A stretch of 64,000 nt of DNA from Paenibacillus periandrae (GTDB taxonomy: Bacteria > Bacillota > Bacilli > Paenibacillales > NBRC-103111): assembly GCF_022458865.1 (NCBI RefSeq), contig NZ_JAJNMU010000010.1, positions 186,001 through 250,000 of the forward strand, given 5' to 3'. The notes below the pieces were generated by a model that saw only the letters and a program-made list of their open reading frames with translations, had not been told where the DNA came from and did not search any database. A program made the position numbers and the translations under genes. This document shows positions 8,037-17,431 of the stretch, one piece after another. Within the stretch, counting starts at the first letter, position 1. Every line of letters starts with the position of its first letter.

Positions 8037-9671
8037 TTAGCGTTTATTATATCGATCCAAGGCGTTCTTTTGAATTTCAATAGCGCGATCCAACCGAATG
8101 GATTTCATTTTTTCCACATATTTATCGAAATTACTGACCGGCTCGTTACCAAGGATGAATTTCAAGGTCATTTCATCAACTAGTGTATTCATATCCGTCA
8201 TGATTTTGGCCATTTCTGTGCTTTCTTCAGGTGTCGCTGTAGCAGGAGGGAACCGGTACTTGTCCATATCCGTTTCCCGCCATATTTTCAAGGCCTCCTG
8301 CTGGCTTGGATAGGACAGGTATTGTTCGGTGTAACGTCTGTCCTGAATAAATGGGCCGCTGGAAGGAGATCTCATATATAAGGATAAAGCTTGTGCCGGA
8401 GATAATTTATCCGGATTTTTCATAACCAGATCGGTGTATTTCGGATAACCGTTCTCCATCTTGTAGCTGACGCCCTCCGTGCCGAAATTGTGGAACATTT
8501 TCCCTTCCTCGCCATAACCGTAGTCGAGAAGCTTGACAGCCAATTCAACATTTTTTGTTGTCGCTGAAATGACTACCATACCACCCTGATAATAAAAAGG
8601 GAGATCCTTTTGCCCAAATTTAGGTCGGTCACCTTTATTCAAAACCGGATACGGGGTTGGAACCAGACTGGCCTTGGCGTCCTTCGCCTCCAGCATCGGC
8701 AGCCATCTGCCCATGTCTCTTCCGGCAATTGCAACAGAGGCGCCAGTCGCATTATTGGCAATGTTCGCATCCAGGATTTTGGCATCGACGGTTGCTATGT
8801 TCTTATCCAACAGGCCCTCTGCGTACCAATCATGAAATAAGGCAAGGAAGTCCTTGTACCCTTTTTCAGCGGGGCCAAATTTCACTTGGCCATCCTCTAC
8901 AAAGAAATTTCGGGTGACGCCGAATGCCCCTACAAAACCTCCATTGTTAAGATCATTGAAAACCCTCGGCTTGCTGTACAGAGATAACGGAGCCGCCGCT
9001 CCTTTCTTTTCTTTAAAAGCTCTAAGTACAGTTGTCCACTCACTAATCGTAGTAGGAACCGGTAAACCAAGCTCATCCAGCCAATCCTTACGAACGACCG
9101 GTCCTTGGTAAACAGTTTGCAGAGGATCGGCTCTAATAAAAGGAAAGCTGTAATAGCTGCCGCTATCCGTTTTCACCATCTTATCAATTTCCGGGTTTTC
9201 TTTTAAAAATTTCTTGAAATTAGGCGCATATTTGTCGATGGCATCATTTAATCTTAAAATGTAACCATCCTTGATCGCTTTTTCCGGTCCTCCCGGAAAG
9301 CTAAAGAAGTCGTATTCCATCATATCCGGTAAATCGCCGGAAGCCAGTATTACGTTAAGCGCCTCTTTTGCCTGATTGGTGGGTGGTTCTATGAATTTTA
9401 ATGAAACACCGGTTCTTTTTTGCCATTCCTGGTAAAATGGTACATCGGCATGAGTCGGTTTGACGCCAACCAAGGTACTGATAAGCTCGCCCCAGTAGGT
9501 GAGCGTTTTATCTGTTTGGATCGGGTAGGTGGTCACGCCTTTGGGCACATTATCGGTATTGGATTTCATATCCGATGATGTTTGTGGTGTTGAATTCGAG
9601 CAAGCCATTACCAATGTTCCCATCATGGTTGTCACCATGAGTGCAGCCGTGATTTTCATCCTGTTTTTCAT
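8037..9671 (-). CDS. Extracellular sugar-binding lipoprotein (LplA/YtcQ type)
   Basis: 544 residues. The N-terminus is a lipoprotein signal: a charged MKNRMK, a hydrophobic stretch, then lipobox LVMAC with Cys24 as lipid anchor, followed by a Ser/Thr/Asn linker. The size and features are those of the long LplA-type family 1 solute-binding proteins. It captures substrate outside the membrane for the LplB/LplC-like permeases encoded just downstream. AAAGGGGG lies before the ATG. It follows the isomerase gene by 21 bases, so the four genes 10550-6100 form one operon. Confidence 0.92.
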   Translation of the reverse strand: MKNRMKITAALMVTTMMGTLVMACSNSTPQTSSDMKSNTDNVPKGVTTYPIQTDKTLTYWGELISTLVGVKPTHADVPFYQEWQKRTGVSLKFIEPPTNQAKEALNVILASGDLPDMMEYDFFSFPGGPEKAIKDGYILRLNDAIDKYAPNFKKFLKENPEIDKMVKTDSGSYYSFPFIRADPLQTVYQGPVVRKDWLDELGLPVPTTISEWTTVLRAFKEKKGAAAPLSLYSKPRVFNDLNNGGFVGAFGVTRNFFVEDGQVKFGPAEKGYKDFLALFHDWYAEGLLDKNIATVDAKILDANIANNATGASVAIAGRDMGRWLPMLEAKDAKASLVPTPYPVLNKGDRPKFGQKDLPFYYQGGMVVISATTKNVELAVKLLDYGYGEEGKMFHNFGTEGVSYKMENGYPKYTDLVMKNPDKLSPAQALSLYMRSPSSGPFIQDRRYTEQYLSYPSQQEALKIWRETDMDKYRFPPATATPEESTEMAKIMTDMNTLVDEMTLKFILGNEPVSNFDKYVEKMKSIRLDRAIEIQKNALDRYNKR

Positions 9672-9692
9672 TTACATGACCCCCTTTAATAT

Positions 9693-10550
9693 TTACGTAT
9701 TCAACAAACGAACCATGTTGTTGTAGCTAACCTGTATGCTTTCGATTTCTTCCTTGTCCGTCATATCCTGTTCTACAAAAACATACTTGACCCCGGTTTG
9801 CCGCATGGCAGCGAACAAAGACCTGATATCCATGATTCCTTCGCCTGTCTCCGTAAACTGATCGCTTTTTTGGGTTTGAAGCATTTCATGAAGTGTAATA
9901 TTGGCTTCCTTACCAAAATAATCGTACCAGTTGACAGGGTGGGCAGCAGCGGGCAAATCCTTTTGGTGAGTCATGTCGCAGCGATCGCCAAGCTTGAATA
10001 ACCATTCAACCGGATCAACGCCGCCTCGCAGTGCCCAATACGTATCAAGCTCAAATTTGACCAGTTCTTTATCCGTGTTTTCCAGCAATACATCCATTAT
10101 CGTTTTATTCTGCTCATCAATGACTTTGAACTCCTGAAAATGGTTGTGATAATAAAAATCGATGCCATGCTTCCTACAAATTTCACCGTATCCATTAAGT
10201 GTTTTGGCAAAATCGAGCGTACTTTGCTTATCTGTAAAATATCCCATAGGCAAGAGAATTCCTGTGCTGCCCAATTCCTGGCTAAAAGCAATCAAGCGAT
10301 CCCAATCCGTATGAGCGTCAAGTCTTGCATGAATGTTCACAAGCTTCATGCCTAAGCGTTGGACCAGCTTATTGATTTCGTCAGCGCTCAAAGTACCGGC
10401 AACATGCGTAAGGCCATCCTTTGTGGCTGTAACGCGTGTAAGCTGAAGATGCTTATACCCGATTTCAGCGATTTTTTCAAAGGTTCCTACGTTGTCCTTC
10501 TCCAGTGCATTTCTTACAGAAAATAGCATCAAACCAAACTGTAGACTCAT
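9693..10550 (-). CDS. Sugar phosphate isomerase/epimerase (AP-endonuclease-2 TIM barrel)
   Basis: 285 residues of the xylose isomerase-like TIM-barrel superfamily that includes IolE/IolH-type enzymes. Metal-site motifs seen: FYYHNHF, FELDTYW, LGDRCDMTHQKDL, FTETGEGIMD and FVEQD, which supply the usual His/Glu/Asp ligands. First gene of the sugar transporter operon, with GGAGG 8 bases before the ATG. Likely converts the imported sugar or its oxidised derivative in the cytosol. It has a clear paralogue at 39434-40279. Exact reaction unknown. Confidence 0.85.
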   Translation of the reverse strand: MSLQFGLMLFSVRNALEKDNVGTFEKIAEIGYKHLQLTRVTATKDGLTHVAGTLSADEINKLVQRLGMKLVNIHARLDAHTDWDRLIAFSQELGSTGILLPMGYFTDKQSTLDFAKTLNGYGEICRKHGIDFYYHNHFQEFKVIDEQNKTIMDVLLENTDKELVKFELDTYWALRGGVDPVEWLFKLGDRCDMTHQKDLPAAAHPVNWYDYFGKEANITLHEMLQTQKSDQFTETGEGIMDIRSLFAAMRQTGVKYVFVEQDMTDKEEIESIQVSYNNMVRLLNT

Positions 10551-10663
10551 TTGGAAAGCCTCCTACATAGTTTTTGATTACCTTATTACTATTACATAGA
10601 CGCATGGAGCCGCACATCGAACAAATTTAACAAAATCGAAACATTCTTTTCTCCTCATTTCAT

Positions 10664-10708
10664 AAAAAAACAGCCGTGCCGCATGCCTGTGTAAGCAGCG
10701 GTGGCTGT
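10664..10708 (-). terminator. Rho-independent terminator after the sensor operon and isomerase remnant
   Basis: On the minus strand, stem ACAGCC plus CCGC pairs with GCGG plus GGCTGT with a small bulge, followed by seven T. It ends the transcript coming from the response regulator gene and isolates the downstream isomerase-transporter operon, whose promoter must lie in 10560-10663, where I see no clear consensus boxes. Confidence 0.75.
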
Positions 10709-10727
10709 TCAAGTAGATCGCTTCATC

Positions 10728-10966
10728 CTAATGTTGACGGGATTGCTCCCATTTTCCTTTTAAATATGATAAACTTGCACGCAGCTCCTGCTCTAAATGA
10801 GCTACCTTACATTCCGCAGAGATCATACCCGTGTATCCAGCGGTTCTTTCTCTTCATCCATATGATAGAAATCAGCCAATACCGAGCATTCAATAAAAGC
10901 ATAGCCTGCCTGATGGACCGTTTCAGCATCCTCAATCTCCGCACACCAACCCATTAAATTTCCCAT
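10728..10966 (-). pseudogene. Remnant of a sugar phosphate isomerase/epimerase gene (internal deletion)
   Basis: Reading from an ATG at 10966 gives an isomerase-like N-terminus (MGWCAEIEDAETVHQAGYAF, then IECSVL) that runs into a stop after about 48 codons. The adjacent frame then gives a typical C-terminus, GYTGMISAECKVAHLEQEL, continuing to LKGKWEQSRQH and a stop at 10728. Full-length relatives have about 270-280 residues; only about 80 remain, so nearly the whole barrel has been deleted and the frame is broken at the join. It is not a close copy of the intact isomerase next door. It sits 35 bases downstream of the response regulator gene. Confidence 0.75.
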
Positions 10967-11001
10967 GCCTATCCCACCGATCTGTTGGATTGTAGTTCGT
11001 C

Positions 11002-12615
11002 CTATAATTGTTTACGGAACTCAAGCGGTGACATGCCGCTAAAAGCCCGAAACAATTTAATGAAATAGCTGGTATGCTCATACCCCAGCATTCCCGCTAT
11101 TTGTTCCACACATAAATTAGAATTTTCAAGCAGCTCGACAGCATGCTCCAGCTTTTGTTTGTTAACAAACTCAATGAAGGTTTCTCCGGTTTCTTTTTTG
11201 AAGATTCGGCTAAAATGTGTTGAATTCATCTGCAGTCGGGCCGCCATCTCCTCCATACTTATTTTCTCACTGAGATGGGTTTTTACATATCGCTGAGCTT
11301 CGGCAATTTCTCTTCGATTAATGACGGTCGCACCGCGAATTTTGCGAAAAAATAACATTTTATTGATTAGGAATTGTTGGAACCAATCGTCCAAGTGAGA
11401 CAACGTGTCCAATTCATACAATGAAGCATACAACGCCTCTGTGTTATAGTTGGTCACGAAATTGTGCATAACGGTAAATTTAAGCTCCAGATCCATAATA
11501 ATTTTTAAAAACCAGCTCCTGACGGCATCGGCCGGATACATAGAGCTTCGTATGTAGGCAACCCACTTCTTTCTTACAGACTCCGCCTTCAACTCGTCTT
11601 CAAGCATAATGACATGGCGAAAATCATGCAGTGCCTCCGAGTAATGCGCAAACAAATCTTGACTGGAAGTTGAAAACGTGTGGACCTTGGATATAGTGCC
11701 TTCTTCTGTATAAAATCGAAGATCTTTCATATTCAAGAGCATTTGGATTTGCTTTTTTAATTCCACTATCGTTGTACATGGTTTTTCAAAAAAGAACGAG
11801 CTGCTTATTTTCAAAAATCTCATCAGTGACGTCTGAATATGATGGAGCTGGATTCTCATCTCTTCAAATCCATTCACTTTAATCGTTGACGGAAACGGAA
11901 ACAGCAATAGAAATTGCTTTGGATCGATCTGAAAAAATAGAGTACCTGTTGACTCCAGCAGCTCGTTCAAGGCATTATCCAACACATTACTAAGGGTATG
12001 GCCGCTGCGAAACCTTGTCGTTTCCAAAAGCATATACCGATCAATAGCACAGATGACAGGCATATAGGCCGTACCTTTGTCCAAATGTATGCCAAAGACC
12101 GTGGCTTTATCCAACCAATCAGCTTCATCCATAACAGGCTGTTCAATCAAACTGACTATAAAATTGGATTTCATCGTTGAGAAGCTTCGTTCCATATCAA
12201 TTTGAAGCTTGCTTTGACTTTGTTGAACGATTTCCTCTTGCGTTAGCAGCTCAACAAGCTGTCGTAAGATGAGAATAAGCTGCTCTGGCCTAAGACTCTC
12301 TTTAAGCACATATTCATTAACACGAAGCTTAACGGCACGCTGCGCATATGGGAAATCTTCATGACAGGACAAAATGACCGTCTTGATTCCAGGCTTCCTG
12401 GCACGGAGCTCCTCGATTAGATCAAGCCCATTCATATTGGGCATACCGATGTCCGTGATCAAAATATCAGGAAGCTGCTCCTGGCTTTTCTCAAGGGCTT
12501 CGCACCCGTCCGCGCATACGGCCATCAACTCGAGCTGCAAATCACCCCAAGGAATCATTTGGGATAAAAAATCAAGCACCTGCACATGATCATCCGCCAC
12601 AAGGACTTTATGCAT
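11002..12615 (-). CDS. AraC-type response regulator (YesN/AraT type)
   Basis: 537 residues. Residues 1-120 are a receiver domain with acidic pair D8/D9, phospho-acceptor D55 in ILITDIGMPNMNG, and the conserved Lys in NEYVLKES. A long middle region of unknown fold follows, and the last 100 residues are an AraC double HTH (MEEMAARLQMNSTHFSRIFK, then VEQIAGMLGYEHTSYFIKLF). GGAGG lies 8 bases before the ATG. It overlaps the kinase gene end by 8 bases. Probably activates the nearby sugar uptake operon when the kinase phosphorylates it. Confidence 0.93.
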   Translation of the reverse strand: MHKVLVADDHVQVLDFLSQMIPWGDLQLELMAVCADGCEALEKSQEQLPDILITDIGMPNMNGLDLIEELRARKPGIKTVILSCHEDFPYAQRAVKLRVNEYVLKESLRPEQLILILRQLVELLTQEEIVQQSQSKLQIDMERSFSTMKSNFIVSLIEQPVMDEADWLDKATVFGIHLDKGTAYMPVICAIDRYMLLETTRFRSGHTLSNVLDNALNELLESTGTLFFQIDPKQFLLLFPFPSTIKVNGFEEMRIQLHHIQTSLMRFLKISSSFFFEKPCTTIVELKKQIQMLLNMKDLRFYTEEGTISKVHTFSTSSQDLFAHYSEALHDFRHVIMLEDELKAESVRKKWVAYIRSSMYPADAVRSWFLKIIMDLELKFTVMHNFVTNYNTEALYASLYELDTLSHLDDWFQQFLINKMLFFRKIRGATVINRREIAEAQRYVKTHLSEKISMEEMAARLQMNSTHFSRIFKKETGETFIEFVNKQKLEHAVELLENSNLCVEQIAGMLGYEHTSYFIKLFRAFSGMSPLEFRKQL

Positions 12616-14419
12616 AGTTGGGGTCCTCCAATGAAATCGGAATGTATAAGGAAACCGTAGTCCCTTGACCTGGCTTACTTAAAATTTGCATTTTAAATGG
12701 ATCACCGTATATCATCTTGAGTCGATCATATACATTTGAAAGCCCTACCCCCGTCAAGCCTTTCGTGCTCGCCTTCTTGGGTCCATCGACCAATTGCATT
12801 TTGCCAAGCATAAATCTCTCTTGCAATCCGGCAAGCACCTCGGCGCTCATTCCGCTTCCATTATCACGTATTGAAATCAAAAGCATACGATTCATTTTCT
12901 CTGCAAAAACGCTAATTCGTCCCCCAACCTGAGGAAGCCCATGCTTATAAGCATTTTCAATTAACGGCTGCAGGATAAACCTCGGAACCAACTCCAGAAG
13001 AACTTCCGAATCCTCCATATCAAACACCGCTTCGGCAGGCACTCGTATCGTGAAATTCATGAGATCCATATACTGCCTGACCATGGCAATTTCGGAATGA
13101 AGCGGCACCATTTCGCCGTTATTGGATATTGTCGCTCTAAGCAACAGCGTTAAAGAACCAACAATCCCAGCGCTCTCCTCATCCTTCTTCACGATCAGAT
13201 GCATACGAATCGAATTCAGAATGTTAAAGAGAAAATGAGGATTAATTTGCGCTTTCAGCAGTTCAAATTCGGTTTGCCGCTTCAGCTCCTGTTCAACTTG
13301 AATCTGTCGGATCATTTCCTTAATTCGATCCAGCATATGATCAAATGAACGACCGAGACGGCCAACTTCGTCATAGCCGGTAATTCCAGAGCGGACATCC
13401 ATAATACCAATTTCAACCTTGCCAGCAATACGCCCCAGCTTGACAATAGGCTCAGTAAATTGGCGAATGAATACAAGAAGAATCATAACGAAAAACACAA
13501 AGAACACAATTTGCAGCCAAAGATTGGATTGGTAAATCGCATTAAGCTTGTCCGTAGCTTGCTTATAGGGAATAATACTTGCTATTTCCCAGTCAGAATA
13601 ACGCAGCGGAATCGTCACGAATAGCTGCTCCTGATCATGGATGCGAATCGTATCAGACGATGTTCTATTACTAATGCCTGTGACCAAGTTGAAATTTTTG
13701 CCGAGCAAGGCCGGGTTGATTTGTGAAATAATCGTCTTATTATCATCCAGCAGATAAAGGCTTTGTGTGTTGATAACGCCTCCAAATAAGGAATTAAAAT
13801 TGGACTCATTATAGCTTACGATGAGAATCGCATATGGTTCAGCAGCAGCGTTCAGCAGTGTCCGTGCAATCGTTATCACATACTTTCCGCTTCCATCTCT
13901 GCTTTTCAAATAATTGGGCTGCAAGCCGATAAATTTAGTCTCAAATGCTGAAAGTGAATATAACTGCTTGAACCACGGTTGTTCCAGGAATAGAGAGGGA
14001 GTAAAGTCATCAAAGGAGTAGTTTGTGAAAAACCGGCCATCCGGTACTGCAAGCGTGATATACATGCCCGATTTATCAGCTGTAAGCTGCTCTAGTTTCC
14101 CGCTGATCATCCGCCCCATCTTCACTGACATATTATCTTTGGTTGTGGTCATCAGAGTGGTTTTGATATCCGAATCGAATTGAATCGAATTAGAGACGGT
14201 GATCATCGTAGTCATCAGGTTATTCATATTATTTTGTATAATTTTGAGAGATTCCAGCGAGTTGGTATAGGTTTGTTCTTTAATGATGTTTTTGGAAGAA
14301 TAGCTTGTCAGGTATAGCATTATACATGCGGGCACAACCAGACATACCAAGGAAGTCAATATGAGCTTTTGTCTCAAGCTTATTTTTTGAACAATCCGGT
14401 TCAATCGATACGCTTTCAT
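12608..14419 (-). CDS. Sensor histidine kinase (YesM/AraS type)
   Basis: 603 residues from the ATG at 14419, preceded by GGGGAGG. It has a membrane segment at about 18-40, a large extracellular Cache-like sensor to about 290, a second membrane segment (IVFFVFFVMILLVFI), a HAMP domain, then the LytS/YesM-type kinase core with phospho-acceptor His in KAQINPHFLFNILNSI and an ATPase domain with PLIENAYKHGL and DNGSGM. It sits between a sugar-binding lipoprotein gene and an AraC-type regulator gene, the arrangement of the AraPST three-component sensor. Confidence 0.93.
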   Translation of the reverse strand: MKAYRLNRIVQKISLRQKLILTSLVCLVVPACIMLYLTSYSSKNIIKEQTYTNSLESLKIIQNNMNNLMTTMITVSNSIQFDSDIKTTLMTTTKDNMSVKMGRMISGKLEQLTADKSGMYITLAVPDGRFFTNYSFDDFTPSLFLEQPWFKQLYSLSAFETKFIGLQPNYLKSRDGSGKYVITIARTLLNAAAEPYAILIVSYNESNFNSLFGGVINTQSLYLLDDNKTIISQINPALLGKNFNLVTGISNRTSSDTIRIHDQEQLFVTIPLRYSDWEIASIIPYKQATDKLNAIYQSNLWLQIVFFVFFVMILLVFIRQFTEPIVKLGRIAGKVEIGIMDVRSGITGYDEVGRLGRSFDHMLDRIKEMIRQIQVEQELKRQTEFELLKAQINPHFLFNILNSIRMHLIVKKDEESAGIVGSLTLLLRATISNNGEMVPLHSEIAMVRQYMDLMNFTIRVPAEAVFDMEDSEVLLELVPRFILQPLIENAYKHGLPQVGGRISVFAEKMNRMLLISIRDNGSGMSAEVLAGLQERFMLGKMQLVDGPKKASTKGLTGVGLSNVYDRLKMIYGDPFKMQILSKPGQGTTVSLYIPISLEDPNYA

Positions 14420-14443
14420 AGAGTCCTCCCCATCGAACAGCAT

Positions 14444-15781
14444 TCACTTCGTATTGGCATCAATCAGTTTTTTTATTTTTTCCCTGGCATGCTCTAAGGT
14501 TACATCGATCTCCTGATCCCCTATCATCATTTCCTCTACTTCTCCAGCAAAAATATTATCCACCTCATCCTGATACGGGACAGTCTTGGGCGGGTTGTGA
14601 GTAGCCGTTGTATTGAGTACCTTCAACAAGGAAGGCTTGTCTATCATCTCAGGATTATGGGAGCTCTTGATCATCGAATCCACCCTGTTCTGGACATCAA
14701 TCTTTTTCCAGGAAGGCATTAATCTTCCTTGCACGATAATCCCCTCTGTCGTATACCATCGAATAAACCGATAGGCCTCCGCTTTATGCTTGGACTTCGC
14801 ATTTACTGATAATATATCCGCGGTAACTGAAGACATGATGGGATCATCACGGCTTGCTTTCGGGTATGGAGCAAAGACCGTTTTGAATTTAGCAGGCATG
14901 GTCTCCGTTCCTCCGACTTCAGGTACCATGTAAGTGTAGCTTGCGAGCATGCTGACTTTTTGATTGAAATATTGCTGCCTGTAGTTCAGTTTTTGATTCA
15001 GTACTTCTGCATACGGTGTTGCTGAATGCTCCCTTTCCGCTTGAAGACGGATTTCCAAAGATTTACGAAGCAGCGGGTTATCTATATTTAAAGTCTTGCC
15101 GTCATCCCTGATTAGATTATTATTGTAAGGCTGATTGATCAAAGCAAGCTTTAAATAATCGGAAAAGGAATTCGGAAGAAAAAAAGTACCGTATCTTGCA
15201 GGTACGCTGTTTTTCCTTGTTAACACCTGGGCATACCTTAGAAAGTCATCCCATGTCCAGTCTTCCGGGATGGGTAGTCCCGATTCCTTGAGATGCTCAC
15301 TATTCAGCATGACCATGGCAATGAATTTTTTACCAGGAAGGCCATAGTACTTGTCACCTAGCAATGTATCAATCGTATACTCGCTGCTGAAATCCACCCC
15401 ATCCTTATCCATATAAGCGTTTAATGGCTCAAACATTCCTTGTGCCGCCCTAACCGTATACCTATTCTGGGAGCCAAACAAAATAACGTCAAGATCCTCC
15501 CCTGAAGCAGCAGCCAAATCAAGTTTTTTCATATAATCCGCGGAACTGTTCGAATCACTGGAAATAAACTCGACATGGATGTTGGGATACTTCTTTTCAA
15601 AAGCGGCGAGTACAGGCTCCCAATAATCCGTCGTCTTGTTGTAATAGGAATGAAATTTGATGGTTACGGGCTCCTTGTCACCTGACTGTTGAACAATAAC
15701 ATCTGTTTGCTGATTACATCCGTTTAACAGCATTATGCCTGTTATAAGAACGGCCCCTGCAGCTCGTATTCCTTTTGACAT
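14444..15781 (-). CDS. Sugar-binding lipoprotein, probable accessory sensor of the kinase (AraP-like)
   Basis: 445 residues. Lipoprotein signal with lipobox LLNGC; a family 1 solute-binding fold follows (FHSYYNKTTDYWEPVLAAFE, LDAAASG-type hinge, DVILFG). The upstream GTG would leave no spacing from AGGAGG, so I take the ATG at 15781. No permease genes follow; the kinase gene starts 24 bases downstream. Known precedent: in Geobacillus stearothermophilus, AraP-type lipoproteins present arabinose to the AraS kinase. Inference: this one senses sugar and does not import it. Confidence 0.85.
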   Translation of the reverse strand: MSKGIRAAGAVLITGIMLLNGCNQQTDVIVQQSGDKEPVTIKFHSYYNKTTDYWEPVLAAFEKKYPNIHVEFISSDSNSSADYMKKLDLAAASGEDLDVILFGSQNRYTVRAAQGMFEPLNAYMDKDGVDFSSEYTIDTLLGDKYYGLPGKKFIAMVMLNSEHLKESGLPIPEDWTWDDFLRYAQVLTRKNSVPARYGTFFLPNSFSDYLKLALINQPYNNNLIRDDGKTLNIDNPLLRKSLEIRLQAEREHSATPYAEVLNQKLNYRQQYFNQKVSMLASYTYMVPEVGGTETMPAKFKTVFAPYPKASRDDPIMSSVTADILSVNAKSKHKAEAYRFIRWYTTEGIIVQGRLMPSWKKIDVQNRVDSMIKSSHNPEMIDKPSLLKVLNTTATHNPPKTVPYQDEVDNIFAGEVEEMMIGDQEIDVTLEHAREKIKKLIDANTK

Positions 15782-15822
15782 CGGATACAGCACCTCCTAT
15801 CCAGGTCCTTGATAGCAAAGAA

Positions 15823-15847
15823 GCTCAAACCTCGGGTTGATTTGAGC
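15823..15847 (-). terminator. Possible terminator after the Gfo/Idh gene
   Basis: A 7-bp perfect stem (GCTCAAA / TTTGAGC) with an 11-base loop, in the gap between the Gfo/Idh oxidoreductase and the binding lipoprotein. On the minus strand it is followed by TTCTTTG, so the U-tract is imperfect. It may be an attenuator or partial terminator. Confidence 0.4.
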
Positions 15848-15934
15848 ACATGGGTAGTTCTATACCGATAGCATAACTGATTTATCCACAAATTTATAGA
15901 GCCGATTCGTAGCGTAAATGATCTAATATACGAG

Positions 15935-17110
15935 CTATGATTTTGAACTACTCATATCTACAGTCACAGCTGTCTTCGCTGGCTTAATGAAAGTAGACTG
16001 TTGAATTCGTTCCTGCAGCTTGTCCAGATACAGGTCTTCATCAATCGGGAGATGTACCCAATTATCCGTCCACGTTGATAACAACATGGCATTAGACAAG
16101 ATGAGACCATTAATTCCTTCTTCTCCAGGAACAATTAAAGGTGTTCCTTTCAATACTGCATCGGCAAAGTTTTGTACGATGGCATGATGGCCGCCAAATT
16201 CGTTGCCGTCAGCCTTTATGGGAATCTCGTATTTCCGGCATTCAGGTGACCCGAAGCCTCCCTTGTATTCCTGATTGAATTGGGCTTCCGAAACAGTCAG
16301 TCTCCAAAATGTAAGCTTGCCATCCTCGATAACGATTTTCCCTCTGTCTCCGCTTACTTCCAACCGATTTGTACCCGGTGCCTCCCCGATCGTCGTAACG
16401 AATAGTCCTGTCGCGCCATTGTCAAATTCCAGATAGGCCGTTACATCATCTTCCACCTCAATATTCCTATATTTCCCAAATGAGCAAAAGGCTCTCATTC
16501 GCGTTGGCATCATTCCCATTATCCACTGCCACAGATCAAGCTGATGAGTCGCTTGGTTGATCAACACCCCACCGCCTTCACCAGCCCAGGTCGCTCTCCA
16601 GCTCCCTGAATTATAATAGCTTTGCGATCGATACCAATTGGTAACAATCCAGATACTGCGCTTAAGCTCGCCTAATTCACCAGAGCCGATAAGCTCTTTT
16701 AACTTCTGATATAAAGGATTGGTACGCTCGTTGAACATCATACTGAACACTTTCCCCGAAGCAGCGGCCGCTTCATTCATTTGACGCACATTTTTGGTAT
16801 ATACCCCAGCAGGCTTTTCACATAGCACATGAAGTCCATAGGAGAAGGCTTTAATAGCCAGGTTAGCATGCTCCAAATGAGGGACTGCAATAAGCACGGC
16901 ATCCACACTTCCAGAGGCCATCATAGCTTCCGCATTATCAAAGGTATGAACTTGCTCACCCAAATGCTCTTTACTCCATCGAAGTCTCGCCTCGTTGGGG
17001 TCACTTACTGCCGCCAGCATGGCGCCTTCTATCTCACCGTTATGCAAATATTGAATATGATAAGTTCCCATATTTCCCATTCCAATAACACCTATTCTGA
17101 TCTTCTGCAT
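15935..17110 (-). CDS. Gfo/Idh/MocA family oxidoreductase
   Basis: 391 residues from MQKIR. N-terminal NAD(P) Rossmann motif GVIGMGNMGTYH, then AVPHLEHA and the family signature VLCEKPAG with the catalytic-site Lys; the C-terminal substrate domain carries GGVLINQATHQLDLWQW with the conserved His and Asp. These enzymes oxidise or reduce sugars, inositols or their derivatives in the cytosol. The frame is open to 17152 but no clear ribosome site marks either start, so the N-terminus is uncertain by 14 residues. Placed upstream of the sugar-sensing system; a second Gfo/Idh gene is at 22180. Confidence 0.85.
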   Translation of the reverse strand: MQKIRIGVIGMGNMGTYHIQYLHNGEIEGAMLAAVSDPNEARLRWSKEHLGEQVHTFDNAEAMMASGSVDAVLIAVPHLEHANLAIKAFSYGLHVLCEKPAGVYTKNVRQMNEAAAASGKVFSMMFNERTNPLYQKLKELIGSGELGELKRSIWIVTNWYRSQSYYNSGSWRATWAGEGGGVLINQATHQLDLWQWIMGMMPTRMRAFCSFGKYRNIEVEDDVTAYLEFDNGATGLFVTTIGEAPGTNRLEVSGDRGKIVIEDGKLTFWRLTVSEAQFNQEYKGGFGSPECRKYEIPIKADGNEFGGHHAIVQNFADAVLKGTPLIVPGEEGINGLILSNAMLLSTWTDNWVHLPIDEDLYLDKLQERIQQSTFIKPAKTAVTVDMSSSKS

Positions 17111-17431
17111 AGCTCCGATCTCATCCCCTGGTAAATGTTTTATGAACTCCAATCATCCTGCCCTTCAATCATTGGCAGCTTAGTCATTATGATAAGGTAT
17201 TCTATCAAAAGTTACATGAAACAATATTTTCTGTTTCCAAAAAAATTTGCACTTCCTTTTATGAAGTCGGAATCCTCACATGACAAGCCGTGTCAGCCTA
17301 AACGATTCATGCAGAGGTGAAATAAATTACAGCAAGGTTCGAGTGTATTTATTATTTATAAATTAAGCTATCGTTTTAGTTGAAAGGCCATTAACAATCG
17401 TATCAAAAATACAGAGAAAGAAGGCTTGTGT
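17111..17431. other. Divergent intergenic region between Gfo/Idh and SDR genes
   Basis: About 320 AT-rich bases that must hold promoters for both directions. On the minus strand TGATAGAAT, an extended -10 form, occurs near 17200. No convincing -35 box, operator or RNA element was seen. Confidence 0.3.

Noticed and set aside
7958..8080. 41-codon N-terminal extension of the LplB-like permease
   Set aside because: It overlaps the binding-protein coding end, has no ribosome site, and the shorter start gives the family length.
10676..10957. 93-codon plus-strand open frame
   Set aside because: It is antisense to the isomerase remnant, which gives recognisable protein sequence; the plus frame does not.
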